46,461 nucleotides of DNA from Ferruginibacter sp. (GTDB taxonomy: Bacteria; Bacteroidota; Bacteroidia; Chitinophagales; Chitinophagaceae): positions 1 through 46,461 of the forward strand of contig JANYGZ010000027.1 in assembly GCA_025362235.1 (NCBI GenBank). Reading direction: 5' to 3'. Positions 8,035 to 16,192 of the stretch are shown here, in pieces. The translations under genes and the position numbers were made by a program. The number at the start of each line of letters is the position of its first letter. The first letter of the stretch is position 1. Under the pieces are notes generated by a model, which was not told where the DNA came from, ran no database searches, and saw only the letters and a program-made list of their open reading frames with translations.

Positions 8035-9891
8035 TTATTGTATATTATTATCAATTAACGCTTTTAAATTATCTTCAGAACTGCTTATAGATAAGAAGTC
8101 TCCATTTTTGTCAATCACAATTTTTGTAGGTATTGCATCAATTTTATATTTGGTCACTATATCTCTTTTATAGTCAAATAAAACATTGAAAGTATATTTA
8201 CTATCGGTAATAAATTTTGCAACTTCTTTATTTATTGATGGTGGAGTACCCTCTTGCCAGGTATCTATAAAGAAAAACTCAACGTTTTTGTTTTTATATT
8301 CAGTAACCAATTTTTGCATATTAGGAAAAGAAGCCCGACAGGGTCCACACCATGTAGCCCAAAAATCTAATACAACTATTTTGCCTCTATAATCCGATAG
8401 TTTAACATTTTTACCCTCAAGGTTGGTTAAAGTAAAATCAATTGCTTTAGTATCTCCATATTTTGTAGTAATCTCTTCTTGTAATTTTTTTATTGCTAGT
8501 GTTGAAGCAGTTTGCTTTATTTTTTCAAATTCACTTTCGGGCAGGTTTAGTTTCTTATAAATTGCTTCCAATTGATTAACCATTACCACAGAACCTTGCC
8601 CGGCAATTACCTGTTTTTCAATAAAAGCTTTTGTGTACTCTGAACCTTTTACTTTTTCCATATATGCGGCAAGTCTTTCCCTTCCGTCTGCGCCCATGCC
8701 CAAAGTATCTAAGATGTATATTTCATTTTGATGTTTATATGCTGAGTCATATTTTTTTTGTTTAAACAGTAACAATGCATAGGTGTCAACATAATAAATA
8801 TAATTTAATTGAAAATCCAATGACTGTTCGCTGCCAATTGGATTCTTCATCCTGTTTTTTACAATGTCAACTGATTTTTTTGAAATCTGTTCGGCAAATT
8901 CCAAATCTGTCCCTGGGCTCGTTAAATTTTCACCAGATAATGCCCATGCAGCGTTGTTATACGCACCGGCCAGGTTTATTTTATCAGTTAATAAATTTTC
9001 GTATTTATTAATACCGGCTAAATCTTCTTTGCTTACGAAATATTGTACCAGAAAACTATAGAATCTATTTTTTGTATCGCTTGTAGTATCATTAAATTTT
9101 ATTTGGTAAGCCTTTAGGTTATCCAAATAAAATTTTTCAGAGGGATTTTGGCTAGCATAAATTTTCTCCCAAAAACTATTCCTGGCAAAATCACCATTTG
9201 GATATTTCTTTAAAGCGCTGTTTTTTATTGCTGCTGCCTTTTCTTTCATACCCATCATAGCATATAAATTTGCAGCAGCCGATAAATCTTTTTCAGCATT
9301 TTTATTTTCAAGCTGCTGGGCATATTTAATTACTTCAGGCTTAGCAGCAGCATTGTCTTTTTTATATTTTAATTGCAAATAAAAAACATAACCATCCTGC
9401 TTTTTTTTCAGTGCTGGGTTTTGTGCATACAGTCCTTCTATTTCTGGGATAATTTCGTCTTCTGTAATTTTTAAGCCCAATGCATAGTTTTCATAAAATG
9501 ACAACTGTAGCTTATTTAGTTTTGCTATCTCAAGCTGTTCTTTTGTTTTGTTTTTTAAATAAACAACAAACCCTTTATTGTTATTATCATCTACAATATT
9601 TTTTTTAACATCGCTTATAGTAAACATTACAAAGTTTAAAGAATCCGGCAATGCCAGGGAAAATTCGTAATTAGTTTCTTTTTTAATTAATGGAACAGGT
9701 TTGGGGATATTTAATTGGTATACTATCCTTACAACAGCGTTGTCAGGAATTAAAAGCCCTTTAGGAGGTTCATAAACAAATACATTTTCAACACCAGGTG
9801 TTACGGCTGGATTTTTAAGGTATATTTTCCGTTCTTGAGAAAATGAAGCTTTAAAAGAAATCAAAAAGAAGATGATAAGTAATTTTTTCAT
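8035..9891 (-). CDS. Secreted TlpA-like thioredoxin-family protein
   Basis: With the start at the ATG at 9891 the protein has 618 residues and a clean signal peptide (MKKLLIIFFLISFKASFSQ). A long middle region, helical and lysine-rich, looks like helical repeats around an N-terminal beta-rich part. The last 140 residues form a TlpA/AhpC-type thioredoxin domain with FWATWCGPC (cysteines near 514 and 517) and AIPTKIVI with the cis-proline. It is probably a periplasmic thiol-disulfide protein; the substrate is unknown. An upstream in-frame start at 10005 adds 38 residues before the signal peptide and is rejected. A 28-bp palindrome lies 61-88 bases upstream. Confidence 0.85.
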   Translation of the reverse strand: MKKLLIIFFLISFKASFSQERKIYLKNPAVTPGVENVFVYEPPKGLLIPDNAVVRIVYQLNIPKPVPLIKKETNYEFSLALPDSLNFVMFTISDVKKNIVDDNNNKGFVVYLKNKTKEQLEIAKLNKLQLSFYENYALGLKITEDEIIPEIEGLYAQNPALKKKQDGYVFYLQLKYKKDNAAAKPEVIKYAQQLENKNAEKDLSAAANLYAMMGMKEKAAAIKNSALKKYPNGDFARNSFWEKIYASQNPSEKFYLDNLKAYQIKFNDTTSDTKNRFYSFLVQYFVSKEDLAGINKYENLLTDKINLAGAYNNAAWALSGENLTSPGTDLEFAEQISKKSVDIVKNRMKNPIGSEQSLDFQLNYIYYVDTYALLLFKQKKYDSAYKHQNEIYILDTLGMGADGRERLAAYMEKVKGSEYTKAFIEKQVIAGQGSVVMVNQLEAIYKKLNLPESEFEKIKQTASTLAIKKLQEEITTKYGDTKAIDFTLTNLEGKNVKLSDYRGKIVVLDFWATWCGPCRASFPNMQKLVTEYKNKNVEFFFIDTWQEGTPPSINKEVAKFITDSKYTFNVLFDYKRDIVTKYKIDAIPTKIVIDKNGDFLSISSSEDNLKALIDNNIQ

Positions 9892-9951
9892 TTCAAAAGT
9901 GTTTAGAATGTAGAAGATGTTTGTAAAAAAATCAGGCAACTCATAAATATA

Positions 9952-9979
9952 CAAGTTTAGTTTTGCAAAATTAAACTTG
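9952..9979. promoter_or_regulatory. 28-bp near-perfect palindrome upstream of the TlpA-like gene
   Basis: The halves CAAGTTTAGTTTTG and CAAAATTAAACTTG are reverse complements at 13 of 14 positions. Each strand carries a TAnnTTTG-like box (TAGTTTTG on plus, TAATTTTG on minus), so the palindrome overlaps the likely promoter of the downstream minus-strand gene. It could be an operator. Confidence 0.55.
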
Positions 9980-10055
9980 TGTAATACGTGCTTTTTCTTC
10001 AGCATACTACAATTGTTTTTTTTACGAATAATTGATTTATTGTGCTATACAAGCA

Positions 10056-10088
10056 AGAGATGACATCTTTTAAAAAGATGTCATCTCT
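10056..10088. repeat. Perfect 33-base palindrome after the M56/amidase gene
   Basis: Two exact 16-base arms (AGAGATGACATCTTTT and its reverse complement) flank one base. It lies 43 bases after the stop of the M56/amidase gene. There is no T run on the minus strand, so it is not a standard terminator. Thirteen bases of it, AAAAGATGTCATC, recur at 7074-7086 after purM. Confidence 0.8.
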
Positions 10089-10130
10089 GTGGGGAGTTCA
10101 CCGATTTGTATTTTAATTGATGCGTTATTT

Positions 10131-12278
10131 TTACTTGGATACTACAAATGTGATTGGCTGCTTTCTATAAGCGGTAACATTATACCCGTTTTGGATGGCA
10201 GGTACCCATTTAGGTCCTTTTTTTATCACCTCTACTGCTGCTGAATCCATACCATAGCCATGTTTTGTTTCTGCATGTACATTACTGATGGTTCCATCTT
10301 TACTTACAAGAAATTTTACAATTACTGCATAAATACCTTCCGGAGCACCATTTTTAATAGGTAAGCCTGGATATAGATTTTTTTCAAGAAACTTGCGCCA
10401 TGCTGGTTCACCACCCGGAAATTTTGGTTCGTTTTCTACCTGGGTAAAAATTTTGTCATCTCCACTTGGAGCATACGCTTTATCGGCGTGTGTGATATCT
10501 TCTTTTGAGGGAACATATTTTGAAATAGTAGCATCATTAAAAACCAACACACCGTACTTTGCTTCAGGGCCAAATTTTTTGATTGCTTCTCCATTATTTG
10601 GGCCATACACATCAATTTTTTTACTATTGATTTGCATATTTTTCAAAGATGAGTTAATCATTTTTTTATTATTTATGACAATCAACGGGCTATCAGAAAT
10701 AAACATTTTTTCTCCATTGTAAAACATAAAACCAGATGATTTTGAAACTGGGACTGTATCCATTGTTGCTCTACTTGCTGTGGTGGAAGCGTTGCTTTGT
10801 ACAACAGCATATTTTTCAATAGCTGCCAATACATTTTTTGCAATGGTTTCTTTTGCTTCTTCCGTTTGCAGATATGCTACATCTTTTTTATTGGTGATAT
10901 AGCCAGCTTCAATTATTACAGCTGGACAAATGCTTTGCTGTAAAACCCAAACGCCATTCCGGAGCTGCACCGGAAACATGCTAACTGGTATTTTATAATC
11001 GCTGGAAAACTCATTAATAATGGCAGATGCAAATAGTTTACTGCTGTTTGCATTGGCAAAATCATTTCGGGCTACAAGTACCTGCATTCCGGATTTTACA
11101 TCAGCAGAATCTTTTGTTGTAGCATCAACGTGCATTGAAATAAATAAGTCTGGATGTTGTTCTGTGTTGAAAGCTGCCTTCTCCTTTGGGCTTTGATAAA
11201 TATCTGTTTCCCTGCTTAAAATTATATTGATATCACCATTGTTATTTAAGGATTTTATTTTTTTTGCTATGGCAAGAGAAAGATCTTTTTCAGTAATATT
11301 TCCATCAGTGCTTATAGCGCCAAAGTCCTTACCTCCATGACCTGCATCAAGCACAACGGTAATTTTTTTACCTGTATAAAACGATGTGGTTTTAATTGGT
11401 TTTGTTTTTAAAGTAAAGGCTGCAAATAATAATACAGCTAATGGCAATACCAATACACGGCCAATGTAACTGGCTTTTGGGTTTTTGTTTTTTGTCAGCA
11501 TAAGTAACCTGCGTTTTATAGGTGAATAAAAAAATGGGTTGGTAAAAGGAAAATTGTATTGTGGATAAGTGGCCTGTAATATCATAGCAGCAAAGGCTTC
11601 GGTATCACTGTCTTCTACAGCTATTTTATCGGCCATAAATTCGTGTATCATATTTAACTCTTTGCGGATTAACCAAAAGAAAGGGTTGCACCAAAAAAAG
11701 ATCAATACAGCATTGATGAATAATTTATCATAACTATGTTTTTGCTGAACATGTGCAAGCTCGTGTTTAAATATCTGGTTGCCGGTAGTAGTGGCCACAT
11801 CAATATTATCGTTCCAGAAAATATATTGTAAAAAAGAAAAGGGAGTACCTTTTGCAGTGGTATTTACAAAGCGAATATTATTTACAATAGTTTGCTGATG
11901 TTGTTTTAAAAGGGTACGGATTTTTAATAATACCTGTATAAATATAGTTGCAAAAACAATACTGGTTAAGAGGTACAATAATGATGTAACCTGCTCTGCG
12001 GTAAAATTATTTTTGTGGGCAACTATTACAATTTCATCTAAATATTCATTGCTGTTGTTAACTACCTGTAATAACTTAATTGCTGACATAGTTGTGCGTG
12101 CATTGTGTGTAATACTTATCTGTACCAATGGCGCCAGTAAGGATAACACTATTGATGCAAGTAAATAAAACCGGTTATACTGGTGAAATATTTTATTGCG
12201 TAACAGCAACCAATAGTATCCAAATAAAACGCCGGAGCAAATGATAACTTTTACAATATAGAAAGCAAATAAAAGCAT
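10131..12278 (-). CDS. BlaR1-like M56 metallopeptidase fused to an amidase and a TonB-type C-terminus
   Basis: A 715-residue membrane protein. Residues 1-290 form a BlaR1/MecR1-type M56 protease: membrane helices near 1-22, 37-55, 97-118, 188-205 and 273-290, with the zinc motif HELAH at 172-176 and HEFMAD near 212-217. Residues 305-480 are an N-acetylmuramoyl-L-alanine amidase (Amidase_3) with all expected residues: DAGHGG (His314), Glu330, SMHVDA (His383) and IIEAG (Glu457). Residues 530-582 resemble a TonB-receptor plug piece (PLIVINNKK, then YGVLVF). Residues 610-715 look like a TonB C-terminal domain, with KFPGG at 619-623. It lies after blaI. The amidase is expected outside the inner membrane and the protease site inside. 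It is probably a cell-wall sensor that controls BlaI (inference). Confidence 0.9.
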   Translation of the reverse strand: MLLFAFYIVKVIICSGVLFGYYWLLLRNKIFHQYNRFYLLASIVLSLLAPLVQISITHNARTTMSAIKLLQVVNNSNEYLDEIVIVAHKNNFTAEQVTSLLYLLTSIVFATIFIQVLLKIRTLLKQHQQTIVNNIRFVNTTAKGTPFSFLQYIFWNDNIDVATTTGNQIFKHELAHVQQKHSYDKLFINAVLIFFWCNPFFWLIRKELNMIHEFMADKIAVEDSDTEAFAAMILQATYPQYNFPFTNPFFYSPIKRRLLMLTKNKNPKASYIGRVLVLPLAVLLFAAFTLKTKPIKTTSFYTGKKITVVLDAGHGGKDFGAISTDGNITEKDLSLAIAKKIKSLNNNGDINIILSRETDIYQSPKEKAAFNTEQHPDLFISMHVDATTKDSADVKSGMQVLVARNDFANANSSKLFASAIINEFSSDYKIPVSMFPVQLRNGVWVLQQSICPAVIIEAGYITNKKDVAYLQTEEAKETIAKNVLAAIEKYAVVQSNASTTASRATMDTVPVSKSSGFMFYNGEKMFISDSPLIVINNKKMINSSLKNMQINSKKIDVYGPNNGEAIKKFGPEAKYGVLVFNDATISKYVPSKEDITHADKAYAPSGDDKIFTQVENEPKFPGGEPAWRKFLEKNLYPGLPIKNGAPEGIYAVIVKFLVSKDGTISNVHAETKHGYGMDSAAVEVIKKGPKWVPAIQNGYNVTAYRKQPITFVVSK

Positions 12279-12286
12279 GGGAATGA

Positions 12287-12363
12287 GTTATAAGTTATAA
12301 GTAATAAGTAGTATTATGACCGATCCGAAAGAATTATTAATTGTCAATTATCAATTATTAATT
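12287..12363. repeat. Short tandem repeats between blaI and the M56 gene
   Basis: Two repeat blocks fill this gap. At 12287-12313 a 7-base word (GTTATAA, GTTATAA, GTAATAA) is repeated in tandem. At 12332-12363 the sequence AATTATTAATT occurs twice around AATTATC. Such AT-rich tandem words are typical intergenic filler in this phylum; a role in spacing the two genes cannot be judged. Confidence 0.6.
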
Positions 12364-12369
12364 CAGCAT

Positions 12370-12726
12370 TTATTTTTTCTTCAACTGTTTCAACAGTAAT
12401 TCAAGTTCATCAATACTTAAATTGTTTTCTTTCACCATAAAAGAAACTGCACTGCTGAAGTTACCCTCAAAATAACCTTTCACCAGGCTTTTCATGCTGT
12501 TTTTGCTGTACGCATCTTTGCTTACTAAAGGGTAATACTGGTGTGTGCGCCCAAATACTTTTAATCCTACAAATTCTTTTTCTGTCAAAATTTTTATGAT
12601 GGTTGCCACCGTGTTGCTATGAGGTTTTGGGTTGGGCAGTTCATCGATGATCTCTTTTAAAAATGCTTTATCCAGTTTCCAGATAACCTGCATTATCTGT
12701 TCCTCTGCTTTGGTTAATATTTTCAT
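12370..12726 (-). CDS. blaI: BlaI/MecI/CopY family transcriptional repressor
   Basis: A 118-residue repressor. It begins MKILTKAEEQIMQVIWKL, the conserved first helix of the family. A winged-helix DNA-binding domain (about residues 1-75) contains the recognition-helix region HSNTVATIIKILTEKEFV (36-53) and the wing VFGRTHQYYPLV. A short dimerisation helix ends in LELLLKQLKKK. Family members bind dyads as dimers and are cut or released when the partner M56 protease is activated. The partner gene follows 91 bases downstream. Two identical operator-like dyads lie just upstream, one inside the promoter, so self-repression is likely. What the pair senses here need not be a beta-lactam. Confidence 0.93.
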   Translation of the reverse strand: MKILTKAEEQIMQVIWKLDKAFLKEIIDELPNPKPHSNTVATIIKILTEKEFVGLKVFGRTHQYYPLVSKDAYSKNSMKSLVKGYFEGNFSSAVSFMVKENNLSIDELELLLKQLKKK

Positions 12727-12754
12727 ACTGTATATTTTTATTACTTTGATGAAA

Positions 12755-12785
12755 CAAACCTATAACTAATAAATTAGTTATACAA
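12755..12785 (-). promoter_or_regulatory. Promoter of blaI
   Basis: On the minus strand TTG (12783-12785), a 20-base spacer and TAGGTTTG (12755-12762) match the Bacteroidetes consensus in sequence and spacing. The predicted transcript starts about 23 bases before the blaI ATG. Confidence 0.75.
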
Positions 12786-12799
12786 CTATTTTTTTAGTT
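12761..12799. promoter_or_regulatory. Tandem BlaI-type operators
   Basis: Two dyads share the layout AACTA-N6-TAGTT: 12764-12779 (inside a longer dyad 12761-12782) and 12784-12799. They begin exactly 20 bases apart, about two helical turns. The first fills the spacer of the blaI promoter and the second covers the -33 box. A BlaI dimer on either would block RNA polymerase; assigning them to this BlaI is inference. Confidence 0.7.
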
Positions 12800-12909
12800 A
12801 ATTTGAAAATTTAACATTTGCCTTGTAAAAATTAATTTTTATTGACGGCCTTCATTAGGTTAAATTTGCTGCGTAGAAAGTATCTTTTACCAATAAATAT
12901 AAACCGACC

Positions 12910-13596
12910 ATGTCTCAGGCCATTATAGAATTAAAGAATGTAAATATTTACCAGGGCAGTAACTTAATTTTAAGCGAAGTAAATATTTCTGTAGATAAAG
13001 GTGAATTTGTTTACCTGGTAGGTAAAACGGGAACGGGTAAAAGCAGTTTATTAAAAACCCTCTATGGCGATCTTGACTTAACTGAAGGTGAAGGATGGGT
13101 TGTAGGCTATAACCTTCGGGAGCTGGATTGGAAAAAAGTTCCTTATCTGCGCCGTAACCTTGGTGTGGTCTTCCAGGATTTTCAATTGCTTACAGATAGA
13201 AATGTAAATAATAACCTGAAGTTTGTTTTAAAGGCTACCGGCTGGAAAGACGAAAAACTGATGGACGAAAAAATTAATGATGTGCTGGATAAAGTGGGGC
13301 TTAAAACAAAAGGTTTTAAAATGCCATTTGAATTAAGTGGTGGCGAGCAACAGCGTGTTGATGTAGCAAGGGCTTTATTAAATTCGCCCAAATTAATTTT
13401 GGCAGATGAACCAACAGGTAATTTAGACCCCGAAACCAGTGACGAAATTATGCAGTTGTTAGTCAGCATCAGCAAAGATTATGGGACTGCTATTGTAATG
13501 GCAACACACGATTATATGGTGATCAATAAATTTCCCGCAAGAACAATAAAAACTGAAAGAGGAAAGGTTTGGGATAATGCAAGTATCACTATGTAA
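12910..13596 (+). CDS. ftsE: ABC transporter ATP-binding protein, FtsE-like
   Basis: A 228-residue ATPase with Walker [10 protein letters not shown] (residues 38-46), Q-loop VVFQDFQLL near 86-94, signature LSGGEQQRV near 143-151, Walker [14 protein letters not shown] and the H-loop THD. Length and the style [12 protein letters not shown]...VFQDFQLL are those of FtsE, which works with FtsX at the division septum to control peptidoglycan hydrolases. No ftsX is next to it: the following gene is convergent and 23 bases away. A lolD-type assignment is possible but fits less well. A TAAATTTG box at 12861-12868 could be its promoter, though the nearest TTG is only 16 bases upstream of it. Confidence 0.8.
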   Translation: MSQAIIELKNVNIYQGSNLILSEVNISVDKGEFVYLVGKTGTGKSSLLKTLYGDLDLTEGEGWVVGYNLRELDWKKVPYLRRNLGVVFQDFQLLTDRNVNNNLKFVLKATGWKDEKLMDEKINDVLDKVGLKTKGFKMPFELSGGEQQRVDVARALLNSPKLILADEPTGNLDPETSDEIMQLLVSISKDYGTAIVMATHDYMVINKFPARTIKTERGKVWDNASITM

Positions 13597-13619
13597 GACG
13601 TGGGATAATTATTCTTCTT

Positions 13620-14750
13620 TTATTTACCCCAGAATATTTCAATTAATTTATCAGCATTTTTTTGATTGCAGTATAAGCGCTGCAGTATTTGCTCACGTTT
13701 TTCATTTTCTTTATTGGTGTAGGCAATTGAATATAAATATTTGATGGCTGTTTTAAACCCGTCTGCATCTTCAGCAATGGTGCATAGTTCATCCAGGCCC
13801 GAGCCTTCCACACCTGCTTTGTTTACCAGGCAATGCCGTCCATTATACAGTGCATTCAGTAATTTTAGTTTTACCCCGGTATTGTTAAAAGAGGGTAAAA
13901 TATTTACCTGTGCTTTAGCAATCATCTCGTGCAATTCTTTGTCGGTAGGGTTTGCAACAAGGCAGGTATTGGAATGCTGATGCGCAAGGAACTCCAGTTT
14001 TTGAGAAGGATTTTTTCCGGCAATTACAAAAGGAACTTCCATAGAGCTGAAAATGTTTTGCAATAACCAGGTAGCGGCTTCTTCATTTTCATTGATAGAT
14101 AAATTGGCATGGTATAAACAAAAACAGCCATTTCCTTCTTTTCCCACAGCATTTACATAAGGTAAAAAAACAGGCAGCTGACTGATATTGGCTACATTAA
14201 AAAGCTGCTGATACATATTTACATCATGATCGCTTACAGCTGCAATCATTACTTTTTTTGCAAGCTGATTTTCATATTTTTTTAGAAGTTTGCTTTCATG
14301 CTGGTAATAAAATTTACGGAATGGGTTTTTTTCATTTAGCGCCAGGTAGTGGTAATATTCAAATTCTGTATTATGCAGGCGAAGCAGTACGATCCTGTTT
14401 GATAATTTGCCTGTGTAAAGATTATAGGAGCAATGGATACCTTCTACCAGTATTGGGTAATTGTCTTTTTGTAAATTATTAAGTAATTCTTTTGATTTTC
14501 TTGAGCTAACAATAAATGGCAGGCTAAAAGAAAAACTTCCTATATTTTTTTGCCTTGGATAATAATGTACAGTTTCGCAATATTTATTTAATTCTTTTTG
14601 AGGTGGGCGTGTGTTTACAAAGCAATGCAGGTGAACTTTAACGCCATTCTGATGCAAGGCTTTTATTTTATAAAAAATATCAACCACACCGCCAAAATCG
14701 GCGGGCCACGGAACATCATGAGTTATAATATGCAGGTGCCTTTCTTCCAT
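13620..14750 (-). CDS. Glycosyltransferase (GT4-like)
   Basis: A 376-residue protein of two Rossmann-like halves. The N-terminus HIITHDVPWPADFGGVVDI with a GG near residue 20 is typical of sugar-nucleotide glycosyltransferases of the GT-B fold. The C-terminal half has PFVIAGKNPSQKL near 238-250 and a region with LLNALYNGRHCLVNKAGVEGSGL near 308-330, where family 4 enzymes bind the donor nucleotide. The substrate cannot be predicted. It starts two bases after the stop of the upstream glycosyltransferase, so the two are co-transcribed and probably act on the same surface glycan. Confidence 0.82.
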   Translation of the reverse strand: MEERHLHIITHDVPWPADFGGVVDIFYKIKALHQNGVKVHLHCFVNTRPPQKELNKYCETVHYYPRQKNIGSFSFSLPFIVSSRKSKELLNNLQKDNYPILVEGIHCSYNLYTGKLSNRIVLLRLHNTEFEYYHYLALNEKNPFRKFYYQHESKLLKKYENQLAKKVMIAAVSDHDVNMYQQLFNVANISQLPVFLPYVNAVGKEGNGCFCLYHANLSINENEEAATWLLQNIFSSMEVPFVIAGKNPSQKLEFLAHQHSNTCLVANPTDKELHEMIAKAQVNILPSFNNTGVKLKLLNALYNGRHCLVNKAGVEGSGLDELCTIAEDADGFKTAIKYLYSIAYTNKENEKREQILQRLYCNQKNADKLIEIFWGK

Positions 14751-14752
14751 TG

Positions 14753-15898
14753 TTAATTTGCCAACAATTTTTTATAAAATTCAAGCAATTTTTTTTCTTC
14801 TGTTTGCCAATTGAATATTTCCCTTGCCTTTATACAGTTTTGTTGAAGTTCAGTATATAAAACCTCATTGTGCAGTAAATTGTTCAGTTGTGCAGAAAGG
14901 TTTGCAGCACTGATATCATTTACCAATACTGCAATAGCCTGGCGAGTATTTATTTCTTTGTATACCGGGTAGTCTACACATAATTGAGGAATGCCTGCAT
15001 GCAGGTAATCAAAAAAGCGGTTGGCCAGTGAATAATAATTGCTAAGCCCCTCGTCATCAAAAAGCGTAACACCAATATAGGCTTGCTGTGTGATGGTTCT
15101 TAATTCATCAGGTTGTATTTTTCCTTTAAAAAATACTTTGTGATGAAGGTTATGAGTTGTTACCAATTGTAAAGCCTGCTCCATAAAATTTCCGTCTCCA
15201 CAAATAATGAGTTTACTATCTACTTCTATCATCGCAGGGATAAGTGTTTCAAAGCTTCTGCCTTCATTTACGGCTCCCTGGTACAAAATAAACTTTTCTG
15301 TTTTAGGCTCGAATAATAATGGACGTAGCATTGCAATATTTCTTATTACAGCATAATTTACCGCATACATTTTTTTAAATTCATCTGCAATAGGTTGATT
15401 TACGGTATAGCCACAGGGGAATTTTGGTATGGTGTAGTTTTCTATCTTCTTCCATAATTTGTAAATAGCCGGCCTTGTGGCTATTTCTTTCATTTCGCAA
15501 AACAACTCATGAGCATCATATACCCGTTTTATCTTTTTTATATTGGAAATAAAATAGCAAGGCAGTATCGTGTCGAGGTCAATAGCTACAATGCAATCCA
15601 TCTTTTTAAAAAGCAGAAAGAAGAACAGGCGGATATTATATTCTGCGTAAAATAATTTTCCTTTTTCAAAATAGCAGTTGATTCTTTTTTGGATGAAAAC
15701 CTGTTCATCAAGGGGAATAGAGCTTTTCATTTTTCTGCCTGCCAGTGTTATTGTATAACCTGCCTGCGCCAGTGATGTACAAATGCGTATCATTCGTTGG
15801 TCGTAGCTAATATCAGTAGTTACAGTGAAAAAAATATTTGCTTTATCGCCTAAAGGATTGGGGGTAAGGATATTGTTATTTAAAGAAGTATTATTCAT
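14753..15898 (-). CDS. Glycosyltransferase (GT4-like)
   Basis: A 381-residue GT-B-type glycosyltransferase. The N-terminal half begins with IFFTVTTDISYDQRMIRI and RVYDAHELFCEM near 129-140, a segment common in group 1 transferases. The C-terminal half has ILYQGAVNEGRSFETLI near 209-225, LIICGDGNFMEQAL near 235-248, and the donor-site stretch GVTLFDDEGLSNYYSLANRFFDYLHAGIP near 279-307. It is the first intact gene of a two-gene operon with the transferase downstream, and starts 15 bases after a broken oxidoreductase reading frame. It probably makes a cell-surface polysaccharide or glycolipid. Confidence 0.85.
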   Translation of the reverse strand: MNNTSLNNNILTPNPLGDKANIFFTVTTDISYDQRMIRICTSLAQAGYTITLAGRKMKSSIPLDEQVFIQKRINCYFEKGKLFYAEYNIRLFFFLLFKKMDCIVAIDLDTILPCYFISNIKKIKRVYDAHELFCEMKEIATRPAIYKLWKKIENYTIPKFPCGYTVNQPIADEFKKMYAVNYAVIRNIAMLRPLLFEPKTEKFILYQGAVNEGRSFETLIPAMIEVDSKLIICGDGNFMEQALQLVTTHNLHHKVFFKGKIQPDELRTITQQAYIGVTLFDDEGLSNYYSLANRFFDYLHAGIPQLCVDYPVYKEINTRQAIAVLVNDISAANLSAQLNNLLHNEVLYTELQQNCIKAREIFNWQTEEKKLLEFYKKLLAN

Positions 15899-15913
15899 TT
15901 ATAAAGCTTATAT

Positions 15914-16081
15914 TTAAATTAACTTCCTGAAATGAGCGGTTGCCATATAGGAAATTGCTGTCTTTTTTGCTTTGGCGGGAACAATATCGGATGCAGCTTT
16001 TACGTTTGCCAGTTTATTAACATGTTCAGCATTCCACTGCACAATTTGTCCACACCCTATAATAGCTAAGTTTTTTTGCAT
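15914..16081 (-). pseudogene. N-terminal remnant of a Gfo/Idh/MocA-type oxidoreductase
   Basis: A 55-codon reading frame whose protein starts MQKNLAIIGCGQIVQWNAEH and continues with NKLANVKAASDIVPAKAKKTA. This matches the NAD-binding start of Gfo/Idh/MocA dehydrogenases (IGCGxI, then a residue run leading to D-I-x-P-x-K-A). Full members have over 300 residues; here the match stops after about 42 and the frame ends in unrelated sequence. It lies directly upstream of two glycosyltransferase genes, a normal setting for sugar dehydrogenases. Most likely a decayed or deleted gene; expression of a short peptide cannot be excluded. Confidence 0.55.
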
Positions 16082-16192
16082 GGTAATTTCAGCAAATATG
16101 GAAGATTATTAATTAATTTTAAGAAAATAAAAATAACAAGAGTACTAAAATCCAAAAAAATCACTAAACTTAACAATCTAAACTACTGATTT

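Noticed and set aside
9892..10005. Longer N-terminus for the TlpA-like protein
   Set aside because: It would place 38 residues in front of a clean signal peptide and cover the palindrome and likely promoter.
12332..12363. CRISPR-like repeat-spacer pattern
   Set aside because: The units are only 7-11 bases, AT-rich, without spacers of constant length or cas genes nearby.
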